This document shows, one piece after another, positions 30,032 to 39,534 of a stretch of DNA of 64,000 nt. The translations under genes and the position numbers were made by a program. The notes below the pieces were generated by a model, which worked only from the letters and a program-made list of their open reading frames with translations, did no database searches and was not told the origin of the DNA. Source of the stretch: Sulfurospirillum sp. Its GTDB lineage: Bacteria; Campylobacterota; Campylobacteria; Campylobacterales; Arcobacteraceae. How positions within the stretch are numbered: position 1 is the stretch's first letter; each line of letters starts with the position of its first letter. The stretch is from NCBI GenBank assembly GCA_030491005.1, contig JAKZMJ010000002.1, positions 124,001 to 188,000 on the forward strand, read 5' to 3'.

Positions 30032-32662
30032 CTAGTTTCCCTTAATCTTAGTCTTAATCATAGATTTCATAGTAAAATAAAACTTATCTTTATTTATCTT
30101 TTTATAGTTATAAACAGAAGTAAAATCAAAATCAATACTACTAGAAGCTTTTGCTATTTCATACATGCCAATACCACCACCTTTTGCATGAGTATTTTCT
30201 CCTGATCTTCTTAACTCTTTATATCTTTTTTTAATCTCCGCTTTATCTAAAGTTTGAATATAATTCAAAATTGGTTCTATTCTTTTTTTATCATCAATTG
30301 AAACAATATTTGTAGCTGTTATTTTATAGTACTCTTGGTCTATATATTTAACTTCAATCTCTCCTGCTGGAACTATTTCCCTTGAACCATCTTCCTTGTT
30401 TTTTGAGTAAAACATCATATTTTGACAAAATTCAATTGTAATAGTAGATAGTGCACTCATCATACTAATATTTGTAATTTTTGCTTCTATGTTATCCATA
30501 CAACTACCTATAACATTTTGAGTTATTACACCTTTATATTTTATAATCTCATCATCTGTATTTTCTATAAAATCAGATTGTTTACCTATTTCAAACGCTA
30601 TTACTGTTATATCATCATTTCTATCGTTATTCTCTATAACTTTTTCATATTGACCCATCTCATTTATAAAAATAGTTTTTAATTTTTCCATAGGAAGTGT
30701 ATGGTTTTCTTTAATAATATTAGTAAATCTTTTTTTACCAAAAGGAAAATCTTTTTCTCCACCATTTTGATCTATATATCCATCTGTAGTACAATAAAAC
30801 TTCATACCCTCTTTAACTTCAATGATTGTTTCTTGGTATTTATAATCCATATCACATTTTTTATATCCAACTGAGTATCTATTACCCTTTACAGTTTTAA
30901 ACTCATTATCATTTGTCATGTAAAATAGAGGTGTTTCAGCTCCTGCAAATTTAAGTATTTGAGTTCGTCTATTATAGTAAATAACTCCACCTTCCCAACC
31001 AGCATTTGATATACTATTTTTTGTTTCTTGTTTTAATAATACTTTCATAGTTTTGTTAAAATGTCTCATTACTTCAGCTGGCGATATATCAAGTTGTGGA
31101 TGTTTTTTTAAGTTTGATACTATCTCTCTTTCTAATGCTTTTACAATCATAGTTACAAAAGCCCCTGGTACTCCATGTCCTGTACAATCTATAAATAATA
31201 GCAAACACTCATCTTTATGTCGAAGTTCACTAAATAACCATATATCTCCACCTACAGTATCTTTTGGTTCCCAGTGTACAAGTAAATCTTTGAAAAATGG
31301 TATCATATCTTCTTGGCTGGATACTACTGCACCTTGAATTAGTGATGCATATTTTATAGATTCTCTTGTATGTTTATGTGTAGCTTCTATCTCTTTTTTT
31401 GCTATATTTAAATCTTCTGTTCTTTCTTCAATTTTAACTTCAAGATTAATGGTTAAATCTTCTACTTCTTTTTTAGCAGTTATATCATATCTAATAGCAG
31501 TATATCCACGACTAGCACCTGCTTTTGTACATTTTGGAGTAATTATTGCATGAACCCAATAGAATCCACCATCTTTTTTAAGGTTTTTAACTTCACCTTC
31601 CCAAGATTTACCAGATTTTAGAATATTCCATAGATCTTTGAAAATTTCTTTGGGCATATCTGGATGTCTTATTATATTGTGTTGTTTTCCTAGAAGTTCT
31701 TCTTTTGTATATCCTGATATATCACAAAATGCTTGTGATACATAAGTTATGATACCCTTATCATCAGTTTCACTTGAAATAACATTTTTATCCATAACTC
31801 TCATTAAATTTGCTATTTTTTGATGCATTGTCATACTTATTTGGATACTTCTATTTACAGATTTAGTCATTTGTCCAAATTCATCTGTTGTATTTATATT
31901 TATAGGTTCAACTTTTTTACTAGGATCAGCAAGATAGTTAAAGAATGAGTCTAAACCATGTTGAAATTTTGATAAAGGTTTATTTACCAATTGTAATAAT
32001 AAAAATATAATAATAAATACAATTAGCAATCCACCCATAATAAAGCTTATTATCTGGTATATTAACTCTTTATCTACCTCGTTTTTTATCTCTAATGATT
32101 GAGTTTTAAACTCTTGTAATTCAATTTTTCTAATATTTGTCAATTCTTTGTTTATCTTTGTATTATCATAATATATTTTTATATAACCTACATTTTCATC
32201 TTCATAAATAAGTTCAAATTGTAATGATTGTAAAGTTTTAAAGTAAACTGGTAAATATTTGCTAATTATTAATTTTTTATCGATTTTATATGCAATCCAA
32301 AAAATTTCATCATCAAGTTTATTATAACTATAAATAGCTTTAATATTTTCTTTTATTAAAAACTTTTTAAGTGATGTTTTTGCTATTAAATCATCACCAT
32401 TATATAAAGAACTAGCAATTACACCACTAATTGATGTTGATAAAATATTTAATATATCTAATTCTTTTTTTACTTCTTTATTTTTAGCATCTTTTAACTT
32501 TTGTGATATATAGTTTTGTTGATAGCTTTGCAATTTATTTATAATATTTGATTGACTATCTTGAATATATAATCCAATCATAGACATCACAATAAATAAT
32601 GCACTTACAATTATAAATACAGTTTTAAAGACTATACTATTTTTTATTTTAAGCCATCCCAA
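30032..32662 (-). CDS. Membrane HAMP-PAS-SpoIIE phosphatase fused to a SiaB-like kinase domain
   Basis: 876 residues. One membrane segment at about 11-33, an extracytoplasmic sensor to about 205, and a second membrane segment at about 205-228. Then HAMP (NKPLSKFQHGLDSFF), PAS (TDDKGIITYVSQAFCDISGYTKEELLG), PAC and a short coiled coil. The PP2C/SpoIIE domain has GGDIWLF, FIDCTGHGVPGAF and RNDDITVIAFEI. The last about 175 residues (YKGVITQNVIGSC...GGGIGMYEIAKAS) match SiaB/DUF6272. In Pseudomonas, SiaA (phosphatase) and SiaB (kinase) are separate proteins acting on SiaC; here both are in one chain. It overlaps the binding-protein gene upstream by 19 bases. Confidence 0.82.
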   Translation of the reverse strand: MGWLKIKNSIVFKTVFIIVSALFIVMSMIGLYIQDSQSNIINKLQSYQQNYISQKLKDAKNKEVKKELDILNILSTSISGVIASSLYNGDDLIAKTSLKKFLIKENIKAIYSYNKLDDEIFWIAYKIDKKLIISKYLPVYFKTLQSLQFELIYEDENVGYIKIYYDNTKINKELTNIRKIELQEFKTQSLEIKNEVDKELIYQIISFIMGGLLIVFIIIFLLLQLVNKPLSKFQHGLDSFFNYLADPSKKVEPININTTDEFGQMTKSVNRSIQISMTMHQKIANLMRVMDKNVISSETDDKGIITYVSQAFCDISGYTKEELLGKQHNIIRHPDMPKEIFKDLWNILKSGKSWEGEVKNLKKDGGFYWVHAIITPKCTKAGASRGYTAIRYDITAKKEVEDLTINLEVKIEERTEDLNIAKKEIEATHKHTRESIKYASLIQGAVVSSQEDMIPFFKDLLVHWEPKDTVGGDIWLFSELRHKDECLLLFIDCTGHGVPGAFVTMIVKALEREIVSNLKKHPQLDISPAEVMRHFNKTMKVLLKQETKNSISNAGWEGGVIYYNRRTQILKFAGAETPLFYMTNDNEFKTVKGNRYSVGYKKCDMDYKYQETIIEVKEGMKFYCTTDGYIDQNGGEKDFPFGKKRFTNIIKENHTLPMEKLKTIFINEMGQYEKVIENNDRNDDITVIAFEIGKQSDFIENTDDEIIKYKGVITQNVIGSCMDNIEAKITNISMMSALSTITIEFCQNMMFYSKNKEDGSREIVPAGEIEVKYIDQEYYKITATNIVSIDDKKRIEPILNYIQTLDKAEIKKRYKELRRSGENTHAKGGGIGMYEIAKASSSIDFDFTSVYNYKKINKDKFYFTMKSMIKTKIKGN

Positions 32663-33336
32663 ATTTTTTCCATTTCATTTTTTTTATACTTATAAGTTTT
32701 TTTAGAAAAAATCAAAAAATAATTTTTCTTTCTAATAGGTATTTTTTCTCTTACTATTAAAGAAGCTATTTTAGGATATTTATTCAAGATAATTCCTATA
32801 TCTATTTCTAATCCTGCCAAAGCTGCTAGTTTATTTTTTGAAACATCTCTTAATAATGCCATTCTACTACTTTTAAGTAATGTTTTTATATTAGAATGTT
32901 TTTTTAAATCTTCAATTACTGCAAATCCAGTAACAGCACCAACAGCACCATCTACACCAGTAAACTTTTTACCATCCCAATGAATAGTAGAGTTTATATT
33001 TTTATATATATAATATGTTCTCCCAGAATTTTGTCGTCTTGAATTATCAATAAGACCATTTTTCATAGGATACATAGCAAATTTAGCTCTTGAAGTTTTA
33101 TAACTAGCACCAATGACACCATCTGCCTTACCTTTTTCTACAAGAGATAATGCTCTTTTCCAAGGAGTTGGTTTGATTATTATAGATATTCCATTGTCGT
33201 CAGCAATTTTTTGTATTCTTGCTAAATCTAATTTATTACTTTCTTTTATTTTACCATCTTTACTAGCACATAAGATTGTAATATCTCCAAATAGTACAGA
33301 AATTGAAAAAGCAAATAGTAGTATTAGTTCTTTCAT
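32644..33336 (-). CDS. Periplasmic solute-binding-like protein, partner of the phosphatase
   Basis: 230 residues from ATG 33336, which has AAAAGGA upstream and begins a signal peptide MKELILLFAFSISVLFG; an upstream in-frame TTG is unlikely. Mature part is an SBP_bac_3-type fold: IADDNGISIIIKPTPWKRALSLVEKGKADGVIGASY, then GAVTGFAVIEDL. It overlaps the membrane phosphatase gene, so it probably presents a ligand to that receptor's periplasmic domain rather than to a transporter. Confidence 0.78.
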   Translation of the reverse strand: MKELILLFAFSISVLFGDITILCASKDGKIKESNKLDLARIQKIADDNGISIIIKPTPWKRALSLVEKGKADGVIGASYKTSRAKFAMYPMKNGLIDNSRRQNSGRTYYIYKNINSTIHWDGKKFTGVDGAVGAVTGFAVIEDLKKHSNIKTLLKSSRMALLRDVSKNKLAALAGLEIDIGIILNKYPKIASLIVREKIPIRKKNYFLIFSKKTYKYKKNEMEKIWDGLK

Positions 33337-33373
33337 TTTTTTTCCTTTTAATTCCAAATTATTTTGTAACTAA

Positions 33374-33862
33374 TTGCATATCAGGATATGATTTACTTAA
33401 AATATTATTTTAAACAGAAGTATAGCAAAATATCCCTTGAATAAATGTTTAAAGTGATATAAAAATACAAAAAATAAACTATATATTTTTTCATTATTTT
33501 TTTATGCTTTAGTTTAAAAACAATACATAAAGAATATATTGTCTTAGCTTATTAAGCTAAGTATTTTAAACTTTAATAAATAGAAAATTATATTTATTTT
33601 TTACTAATCATAGTCTAACGCATAGCTAAGCTATATTTTATGTTAAGGTATAAGGCTTTATCTTATGTTTTAAAGTGCAAAATACGGCGATAGTCGTATG
33701 TAACTATTTTCCATTTTAGTTTATAAATGCAAAACTCAAAATCTAAATTATCTCCATTGTAAGCTTGTCTTATCCTTTGATTGATTGTGTGTACCATTAC
33801 TTTATAATTTAATTATTATCTAAAATTAGCCTCATTTTTTTTTGATTCTTCTATTTCTACAA
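33374..33862. other. Long AT-rich spacer with a palindrome and an attC-like core
   Basis: No convincing gene. It contains TTAGCTTATTAAGCTAA (about 33543-33559), a hairpin. It also contains GTCTAAC followed by GC at 33613-33620, which on the minus strand gives GCGTTAGAC, the same core as in the attC-like site at 34354. A matching partner half is not clear, so this would be a decayed recombination site at best. Confidence 0.4.
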
Positions 33863-34126
33863 TCATCTCAATGACTTTTTTATAACTATTAATAAAATAC
33901 TTCTTAATAAAGTATAATTACCTGTTTCATAATATGTAAGTATTGAATTTAAATACTCTTTTATACTCTCTTCATCTGGAATATAAATCATATTTAATGT
34001 ATCTTTTAATACTACATTTAATATCAATCTAGCAGTTCTTTTATTGCAGTGTGTAAAGTATTGAAGATATACTAAATTATTTTTGGATGTTCCCTTGAAA
34101 ATTATCAAAGATAATAAAGACGACAA
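33863..34126 (-). pseudogene. Fic-domain protein fragment, degenerate
   Basis: FTHCNKRTARLILNVVLKDTLNMI followed by YLNSILTYYETGNYTLL looks like the C-terminal half of the Fic fold, whose motif is HPFxxGNKRTAR. Here HPF-x-x-GN is degraded to YFTHCN, removing the catalytic His context. Only 87 residues remain. Fic proteins AMPylate targets and are often toxins. This remnant is inactive by inspection. Confidence 0.55.
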
Positions 34127-34179
34127 ACAAGTCTATGATAATATAAGCTCAATAAAATGAGTTGGCGAAAAAATGGTAT

Positions 34180-34341
34180 TATTTACTCTATTTATTCCTT
34201 AGATACCCAAAAGCATCAAGACAAGATATTACAGCTTTAACTGGACTAAATCCAATTAAAAAAGAATCAAGAACATCTGTAAATAAAAGAGCAAGAATAT
34301 CAAAACAAGGTATGTTATTAGTAAGGAGTATAACTCGTTAG
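34180..34341 (+). pseudogene. IS110-family transposase fragment
   Basis: RYPKASRQDITALTGLNP, then SVNKRARISKQG and VRSITR with TAG, matches the Transposase_20 C-terminal domain of IS110 elements. The rest of the transposase is absent. It adjoins the attC-like site at 34354. Confidence 0.6.
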
Positions 34342-34353
34342 AGGTTCACTTAT

Positions 34354-34481
34354 GTCTAACGCTTAAAGCAAAGCACAAGTAACCCTCGGTAGTTTTCTAA
34401 CTTCTTTTTATAACTATATAATCTTAGTTACTTTATGTTTAAATATTCCGTGGGTCACTTGTTTTTCGGTTTTTGTTAGGA
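34354..34481 (-). other. attC-like integron recombination site
   Basis: Read on the minus strand: TCCTAAC at the left edge, then ACAAGTGACCC. After a variable middle come GGGTTACTTGT and finally GCGTTAGAC, whose GTTAGAC fits the GTTRRRY core exactly. The two ACAAGT-ACCC arms and the outer TAAC/GTTA boxes pair in a 128-bp imperfect hairpin, the expected attC form and size. It begins 7 bases after the lipoprotein stop codon on the same strand, as in gene cassettes. An integron-type integrase pseudogene lies 8 kb upstream, divergently oriented. Confidence 0.6.
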
Positions 34482-34488
34482 GCTTTAA

Positions 34489-36507
34489 CTAGTCTATAAA
34501 ATAATTATAAATATAATCATTTGAAGTATCAGCTATCATTGTATCAATCAGTGTAATACTTGTTTTACTAGGTTTAACTACTTCTGGCTTATCTTCAGCA
34601 AGTTGAAAAGTTTTTGTTATATTATTCCCAGTTATTTCATTTCCTAAAGCTTTTGCATAAGCTAATTCCTTGTCATTCTCAAATAAATTACATTCTAGTT
34701 CGGCACTTGATACACCCATCCATAATCTCACTTCACTATCACTTAAATCAACATAAGAAGTACCATTGTGTCTTACAAATTTCCAAGTAACAGAGATAAA
34801 TTTCTCATCATCTGTAGGATCTGTATTTAATTTAACTAAAACTAATGGTGCTTTATTTATAATTGGTGATGTTGCTTGATTTCCAAAAGGTGAAGTACTA
34901 ACCATATCAAATTGTGCTTCGATATTTCCATCTATTTTTAACTTATATTCACCAGAAGGTAAGTTTTCTGCTACTTTACTTGATATATACTCATCTCCAT
35001 TATTTAACACAAGTCTACCTGAGTCAGAATACAGGATAAAATTACTCATACCATAATATGTATCAGAATTGATTGTAGTGTCTCCATTTATATCTATGGG
35101 CTGATAACTAATCTTCAACTTATTTCCAATGGGAAAATATACTTTTACATCTGGAGAAGTTAACTTATGTTGAGATACCAATGTTGGCTTTACACCTTCA
35201 AAAATTAGTTTTGTAGAATTTATATCTATAAATTTACCGTCAACTTGAGATAAAGAGATATTGTCATCTCCTGCATTTTTCATAAATTTAAATTGCCACT
35301 CTGCTAGTAGTCTATAATCTTTATTTCGGTAAGCATTAGCATATATTTTTGTAGCATCATCTAATTTTGCCATTATTTTAGTTTCACTATCATCGCCTAA
35401 ATCTTTTTCTATATTGACAGACTTTGTAGTTGCTATTCCCTTTTCTATATTGAAAGTTAATTCTCCCAAATCTAAATTTTTAGTGATTTTGCCTTTTGGC
35501 ATCATATCTAAAGTAACATCTGAACCACTAGAAACTGGTATTGATACACTTCCTACAACTTCTTTTGTAGTATCATTTACTAAAAATATTGCACTTGATG
35601 TTGAAGTATCTAAATCTATTGAAAATGTTCCATCTGCATTTAAATCTTTTTTTACTATTTTATAATCTGGTGTGATTACAATTATTTTATTTGCAGTACC
35701 AACATAATCTGCATATAATGGTTGAATTCCTATATAAGCTAACATTTTATCCATGGTATTTGGAATATATGCTATTTTATCTGTTGGTATACTTCCTGAT
35801 ATTTTTACTATTTGCTTTATCTCTTCTTTTGTAATTCTTTTAATTTTATTTTGAGAATCCAAATCATCAATTATTATTTTTTCTAAAAACTTGGATAGTT
35901 CCAATAATGATTTTCCAGAACCTGATTGATTATATGTAGTGGTCAATGATTTAAATGATGTTGTAATATCATCAAAATGACTATCTATATCTATTGTATC
36001 TTTTTCTTTCATTATTTTGAAAAGTGCATTTGTTAATATAATTGATTTTGCTGATGACTTGGAAGGCACTTTAAGTAAATTTTCTTTTGTTACTTTCATC
36101 ACATCCATAAGTTTTTTCATTCGTTTTTCTCTTATAGATTCATCTGCATTTGATATATATGTAGTTATAGGTGTAATAACATTTGAATAAGAAGTTAGAA
36201 CTAAATCTAAATGTATATCAGAGCTTGTTTTTTTACCATCATTATCAACATCTATCCATCCACCAGTAGCAGTAATCGGATATTTTGGTCTATTTACAAA
36301 TGTATATATATTTGTACTATCTTTTTGTTTCGCTTTTTTTCCATCACTATCTGTAACTAGTGAATCATATACTTTTCCTCTCTCTACTTTTATATCAGTT
36401 GGTGTAGTATTATTGTTTGATGAGGAATTACCTCCACCACCACATCCACTAAAACTTAAAGCACTCGCTACTGCTAGGCTTAAACTTATTCTTTTGAAAC
36501 TTGTCAT
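34489..36507 (-). CDS. Large lipoprotein of unknown function, possibly a cassette gene
   Basis: 672 residues. Signal peptide with lipobox LSFSGC, then a Gly/Ser/Asn linker (GGGGNSSSNNN), so it is probably anchored to a membrane by lipid. GGWIDVDNDGKKTSSD (about 82-98) resembles a calcium-binding EF-hand/dockerin-type loop, followed by a dockerin-linked helical segment and beta-rich regions. No enzymatic motif seen. The C-terminus has a beta-sandwich look (VSVTWKFVRHNGTSYVDLSD). The stop is 7 bases from an attC-like site. Confidence 0.7.
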   Translation of the reverse strand: MTSFKRISLSLAVASALSFSGCGGGGNSSSNNNTTPTDIKVERGKVYDSLVTDSDGKKAKQKDSTNIYTFVNRPKYPITATGGWIDVDNDGKKTSSDIHLDLVLTSYSNVITPITTYISNADESIREKRMKKLMDVMKVTKENLLKVPSKSSAKSIILTNALFKIMKEKDTIDIDSHFDDITTSFKSLTTTYNQSGSGKSLLELSKFLEKIIIDDLDSQNKIKRITKEEIKQIVKISGSIPTDKIAYIPNTMDKMLAYIGIQPLYADYVGTANKIIVITPDYKIVKKDLNADGTFSIDLDTSTSSAIFLVNDTTKEVVGSVSIPVSSGSDVTLDMMPKGKITKNLDLGELTFNIEKGIATTKSVNIEKDLGDDSETKIMAKLDDATKIYANAYRNKDYRLLAEWQFKFMKNAGDDNISLSQVDGKFIDINSTKLIFEGVKPTLVSQHKLTSPDVKVYFPIGNKLKISYQPIDINGDTTINSDTYYGMSNFILYSDSGRLVLNNGDEYISSKVAENLPSGEYKLKIDGNIEAQFDMVSTSPFGNQATSPIINKAPLVLVKLNTDPTDDEKFISVTWKFVRHNGTSYVDLSDSEVRLWMGVSSAELECNLFENDKELAYAKALGNEITGNNITKTFQLAEDKPEVVKPSKTSITLIDTMIADTSNDYIYNYFID

Positions 36508-36873
36508 TCTTTTGTCCTTTTTTTTATTTTACTTATTATACTATTACATCGTAACAAATCTAATGACATTTTGTATATTTGTAAAACTTTTATTATAGAT
36601 AGTTTTGATTTTAAGAGACAGTTGCCTCCTAACTATTTATTAAAAATCATTATATTTACTTTTTATTTATATATCGCACAAATTTATCAAAAATGAATTA
36701 CAATATAGTGAAAGAACTTACATATTATCAACAATATTATTTAATTACTATATAGATGAAAAAACTACATTTGTATTAATTTAAGTTTTATTAATGCGAC
36801 ACTAAAAGCTTGAATAATCGCACTATAGCCTTGTTCTCTCCTAGGTTTTGTTGTACATGCTAACTAAGAAATG
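36508..36873. other. Intergenic, upstream of the lipoprotein gene
   Basis: About 365 bases of AT-rich DNA between the lipoprotein ATG and the restriction gene stop. It contains GCCTCCTAAC (36626-36635) and GCTAAC near 36859, which resemble integron cores. They do not pair convincingly, so I do not call an attC. Confidence 0.4.
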
Positions 36874-37824
36874 TTAATTTCCTTCATACGGTCCCATAAA
36901 TTTATCTCCGTTAAAATGAATCATATGATCTGGTGCATCAGATAACCAAACTTCACTCTCCCATGCCACATCTGCTATATACTTTCTGAATACTGTTCTA
37001 TTTGGAAAAGCAGTAATATAAATCTTTTCAGCATTACAATTTTTAAACATTATTTTTAAATCATTAATTCTTTTTTGGTCAATTGGTCCATGTGTCGTAA
37101 CTGCTTCAATTAAAAATATCCAATTTTTCTTTTCATCATAAAAAATAATATCAGGTAATTGCATTTTATCATCTTTTGAAAGGGGTATTCCGATCTCTGA
37201 TAAAATATCTTTTTCAAGATAAATATATTTATTTTTTGTATCACCAAGATATAAAAGTTTTGAGCCTTTCGCAAATCTTGGACCTAATTCATTTATAACT
37301 GCAACTTGTAGTTCGTTATGTTCGCCAGAAGATAATGTAAGTTTTTGTTCATTTATTCTAATTGGTATTCTATGAATATCTCTTTTTTGTTGATATTGCT
37401 CTTTTAATGAAGTGTGATTATCTAAGAAATCTTTTATTAATACATCAAATTTATTACTTTTATATGATTTAATTATTTTGAAGGCTTCATCTGTTATGGA
37501 ATAACAGGTTTTACCACTGTTGATAGATCTTGTTTTGTCATCTTTATTTCTTTCAATAACTACTGCTTGTTCCAATACTCTAATTACTTTTTTTCTAACT
37601 TGCTCTCTTGTATTTTCAGCTATTTCTCTAAAATTTGTTCTAATATATTCAAGTATATCGTGAATTCTAAGTAATTTATTTGTTGATTTTGAAAAATCTA
37701 TATTTTCTTTTTGATTTAATAGTGTTAAAAATACTAGACACATCAACTCATTAATATATTGATCTGGTATATCAAATTTTTCTAATAATTTTTTAGTATC
37801 TTTAACTGTTTTGTCTAAGCTCAT
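36874..37824 (-). CDS. BsuBI/PstI-family restriction endonuclease
   Basis: 316 residues. An N-terminal winged-helix-like region is followed by the C-terminal PD-(D/E)XK catalytic domain: PDIIFYDEKKNWIFLIEAVTTHGPIDQKRI (about 236-266), where Asp and Glu-Ala-Val fill the motif. BsuBI and PstI cut CTGCA^G; that specificity is expected but not proven. It overlaps the end of the methyltransferase gene by 23 bases, so the methyltransferase is made first. Confidence 0.85.
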   Translation of the reverse strand: MSLDKTVKDTKKLLEKFDIPDQYINELMCLVFLTLLNQKENIDFSKSTNKLLRIHDILEYIRTNFREIAENTREQVRKKVIRVLEQAVVIERNKDDKTRSINSGKTCYSITDEAFKIIKSYKSNKFDVLIKDFLDNHTSLKEQYQQKRDIHRIPIRINEQKLTLSSGEHNELQVAVINELGPRFAKGSKLLYLGDTKNKYIYLEKDILSEIGIPLSKDDKMQLPDIIFYDEKKNWIFLIEAVTTHGPIDQKRINDLKIMFKNCNAEKIYITAFPNRTVFRKYIADVAWESEVWLSDAPDHMIHFNGDKFMGPYEGN

Positions 37825-39226
37825 ATATTTCCTTTGCTAAGTTATTTGGTATTGGCATATTCATTAATTCAGAGGCATTTACTTGAGTATTACCATTTGT
37901 TATTCTAAAATATTTATCTACTTCGATAGAACCTAAAAAGTTTCCAATAATAAAAATTTCATTTTTATTAATTTCACTATCTTTTCTATATAAATAATTT
38001 AAATGATTCTCTAGTCCAATATAATCTTCTTTTATATCATCTTTTAATATATAGCCTAAATTTATTCTTCTCTTTTGTTCTTTAGAACTAAATCTTTTAA
38101 TAATTAAATAATTTGATGTTTTTATTAATAATTTTTTACTATTTGGTGTATTTATAATATATTGTTCTTTGTTAATATTTAAAGGGTGTTCTAATTTTTC
38201 TTGTTTAAAATTATTCATCCAATATAATGGAACACTTTTATTTTTATACTCTTTTAATAAAAATTCATTATTTCTAAATTTTACTACTTTTCCAGTTGAT
38301 ACAGTGTAGCCTAATGATTTTAAGCTATTATTTGTTTTCCCAAATTTTTCTATTATTTTAATATCACTTTTAGTAGTAGGTATTTTAATAATAATATCTT
38401 TATCTAGTGAATTAATAATTAAATCTTGAGAGATTTCTGCTTCTTGATAATTTTCAAATAATGAATTATCACTAGATGATATGGTTACCGTATTGTTTCT
38501 AATTATCTTTTTTGATAATTTTGTTATGATTGTTTCTTGTAAAATATTTTCATTTTTAAAATGTTTATTTCTTGTTTTGAAAATGTGTATATGTTGAAGC
38601 GATGAATTAGTTTTTAAATAGTCTCTAAACTTTTTAAAATAACTACCAGATGTAAAACTACGAGGTGTAATAAAAACCATTTCACCATCATTTCTTAATA
38701 ACTCAATAGACTTAGCCATAAAGAGCATATATATATTAGGTTGACCAAATACAATATGATTCATTCTTACTGCTTCTTCTGAAGATTTATTAATTTTAAA
38801 ATATGGTGGATTTGAAATAATATAATCAAATTTATTTTGATTATTATCTAAAATAAAATTTTTTTCTATGATATTAATTTTAATATTGATATTATTTAAT
38901 TTATTTTGTAATTTGTTTAAATTTGATGTTAATAAGGGAATAATATTATTATCTATTTCGTATAAAGTAAGTTCTATATTTTTCGTAAAATTATATTTGG
39001 ATAATTTATTTATTAAAGATATAGATAGTATTCCATTACCTGCACCACAATCTAATATTTTGATATCTTGATTTTTATTAATAAACAAAGATGACATATA
39101 ATCTGCAATACTTTTATCTGTAAAATATTGACCAAATTGTTTTTTATGAATTTCATCATTTAAATTATTATAATTTATGTATTGATTTTCTATTATAGTT
39201 AAGTCATCCGATATTCTTGCAGTCAT
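37802..39226 (-). CDS. N6-adenine DNA methyltransferase of the BsuBI/PstI type
   Basis: 474 residues. SAM-binding motif I in IKILDCGAGNGILS (about 55-68), catalytic motif IV NPPYFK (about 138-143), then a C-terminal target-recognition half. It would protect the host sequence from the endonuclease encoded downstream. It starts ATG 39226. GC content is as low as the rest of the region. Confidence 0.87.
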   Translation of the reverse strand: MTARISDDLTIIENQYINYNNLNDEIHKKQFGQYFTDKSIADYMSSLFINKNQDIKILDCGAGNGILSISLINKLSKYNFTKNIELTLYEIDNNIIPLLTSNLNKLQNKLNNINIKINIIEKNFILDNNQNKFDYIISNPPYFKINKSSEEAVRMNHIVFGQPNIYMLFMAKSIELLRNDGEMVFITPRSFTSGSYFKKFRDYLKTNSSLQHIHIFKTRNKHFKNENILQETIITKLSKKIIRNNTVTISSSDNSLFENYQEAEISQDLIINSLDKDIIIKIPTTKSDIKIIEKFGKTNNSLKSLGYTVSTGKVVKFRNNEFLLKEYKNKSVPLYWMNNFKQEKLEHPLNINKEQYIINTPNSKKLLIKTSNYLIIKRFSSKEQKRRINLGYILKDDIKEDYIGLENHLNYLYRKDSEINKNEIFIIGNFLGSIEVDKYFRITNGNTQVNASELMNMPIPNNLAKEIYELRQNS

Positions 39227-39534
39227 TCTTGAAATTACCTAGTTTTAATATGTATTTATTATATCTAATCTTTAAATATATTTGTAGTAATTATTCTTTT
39301 GATTGAATAAATGTAAATATCAAACTTTCTAAATCTCTGATAATATTTTTTAACATCATAAAAAAATTTATCACCAAATAAAGATAGCAATAAAAAATTA
39401 TTAATATAATGAGCCACTTGCAAATCAGCAAATAAGTTCATAATTTAGGTTTTTATTTGTAAAAAAAGTTGAATCAAATTTCAAATAAGTTATAATTTTA
39501 TATCCTAAAATTTAACAGAAAAGAGATTCAACTT
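39227..39534. other. Spacer before an IS transposase
   Basis: AT-rich; the right part from about 39445 is probably the left end of the IS carrying the 39535 transposase. I could not fix the end because matching inverted repeats are weak. Confidence 0.35.

Noticed and set aside
36626-36870. Another attC between the lipoprotein and restriction genes
   Set aside because: TAAC-type boxes are present but do not pair and no GTTRRRY core fits.
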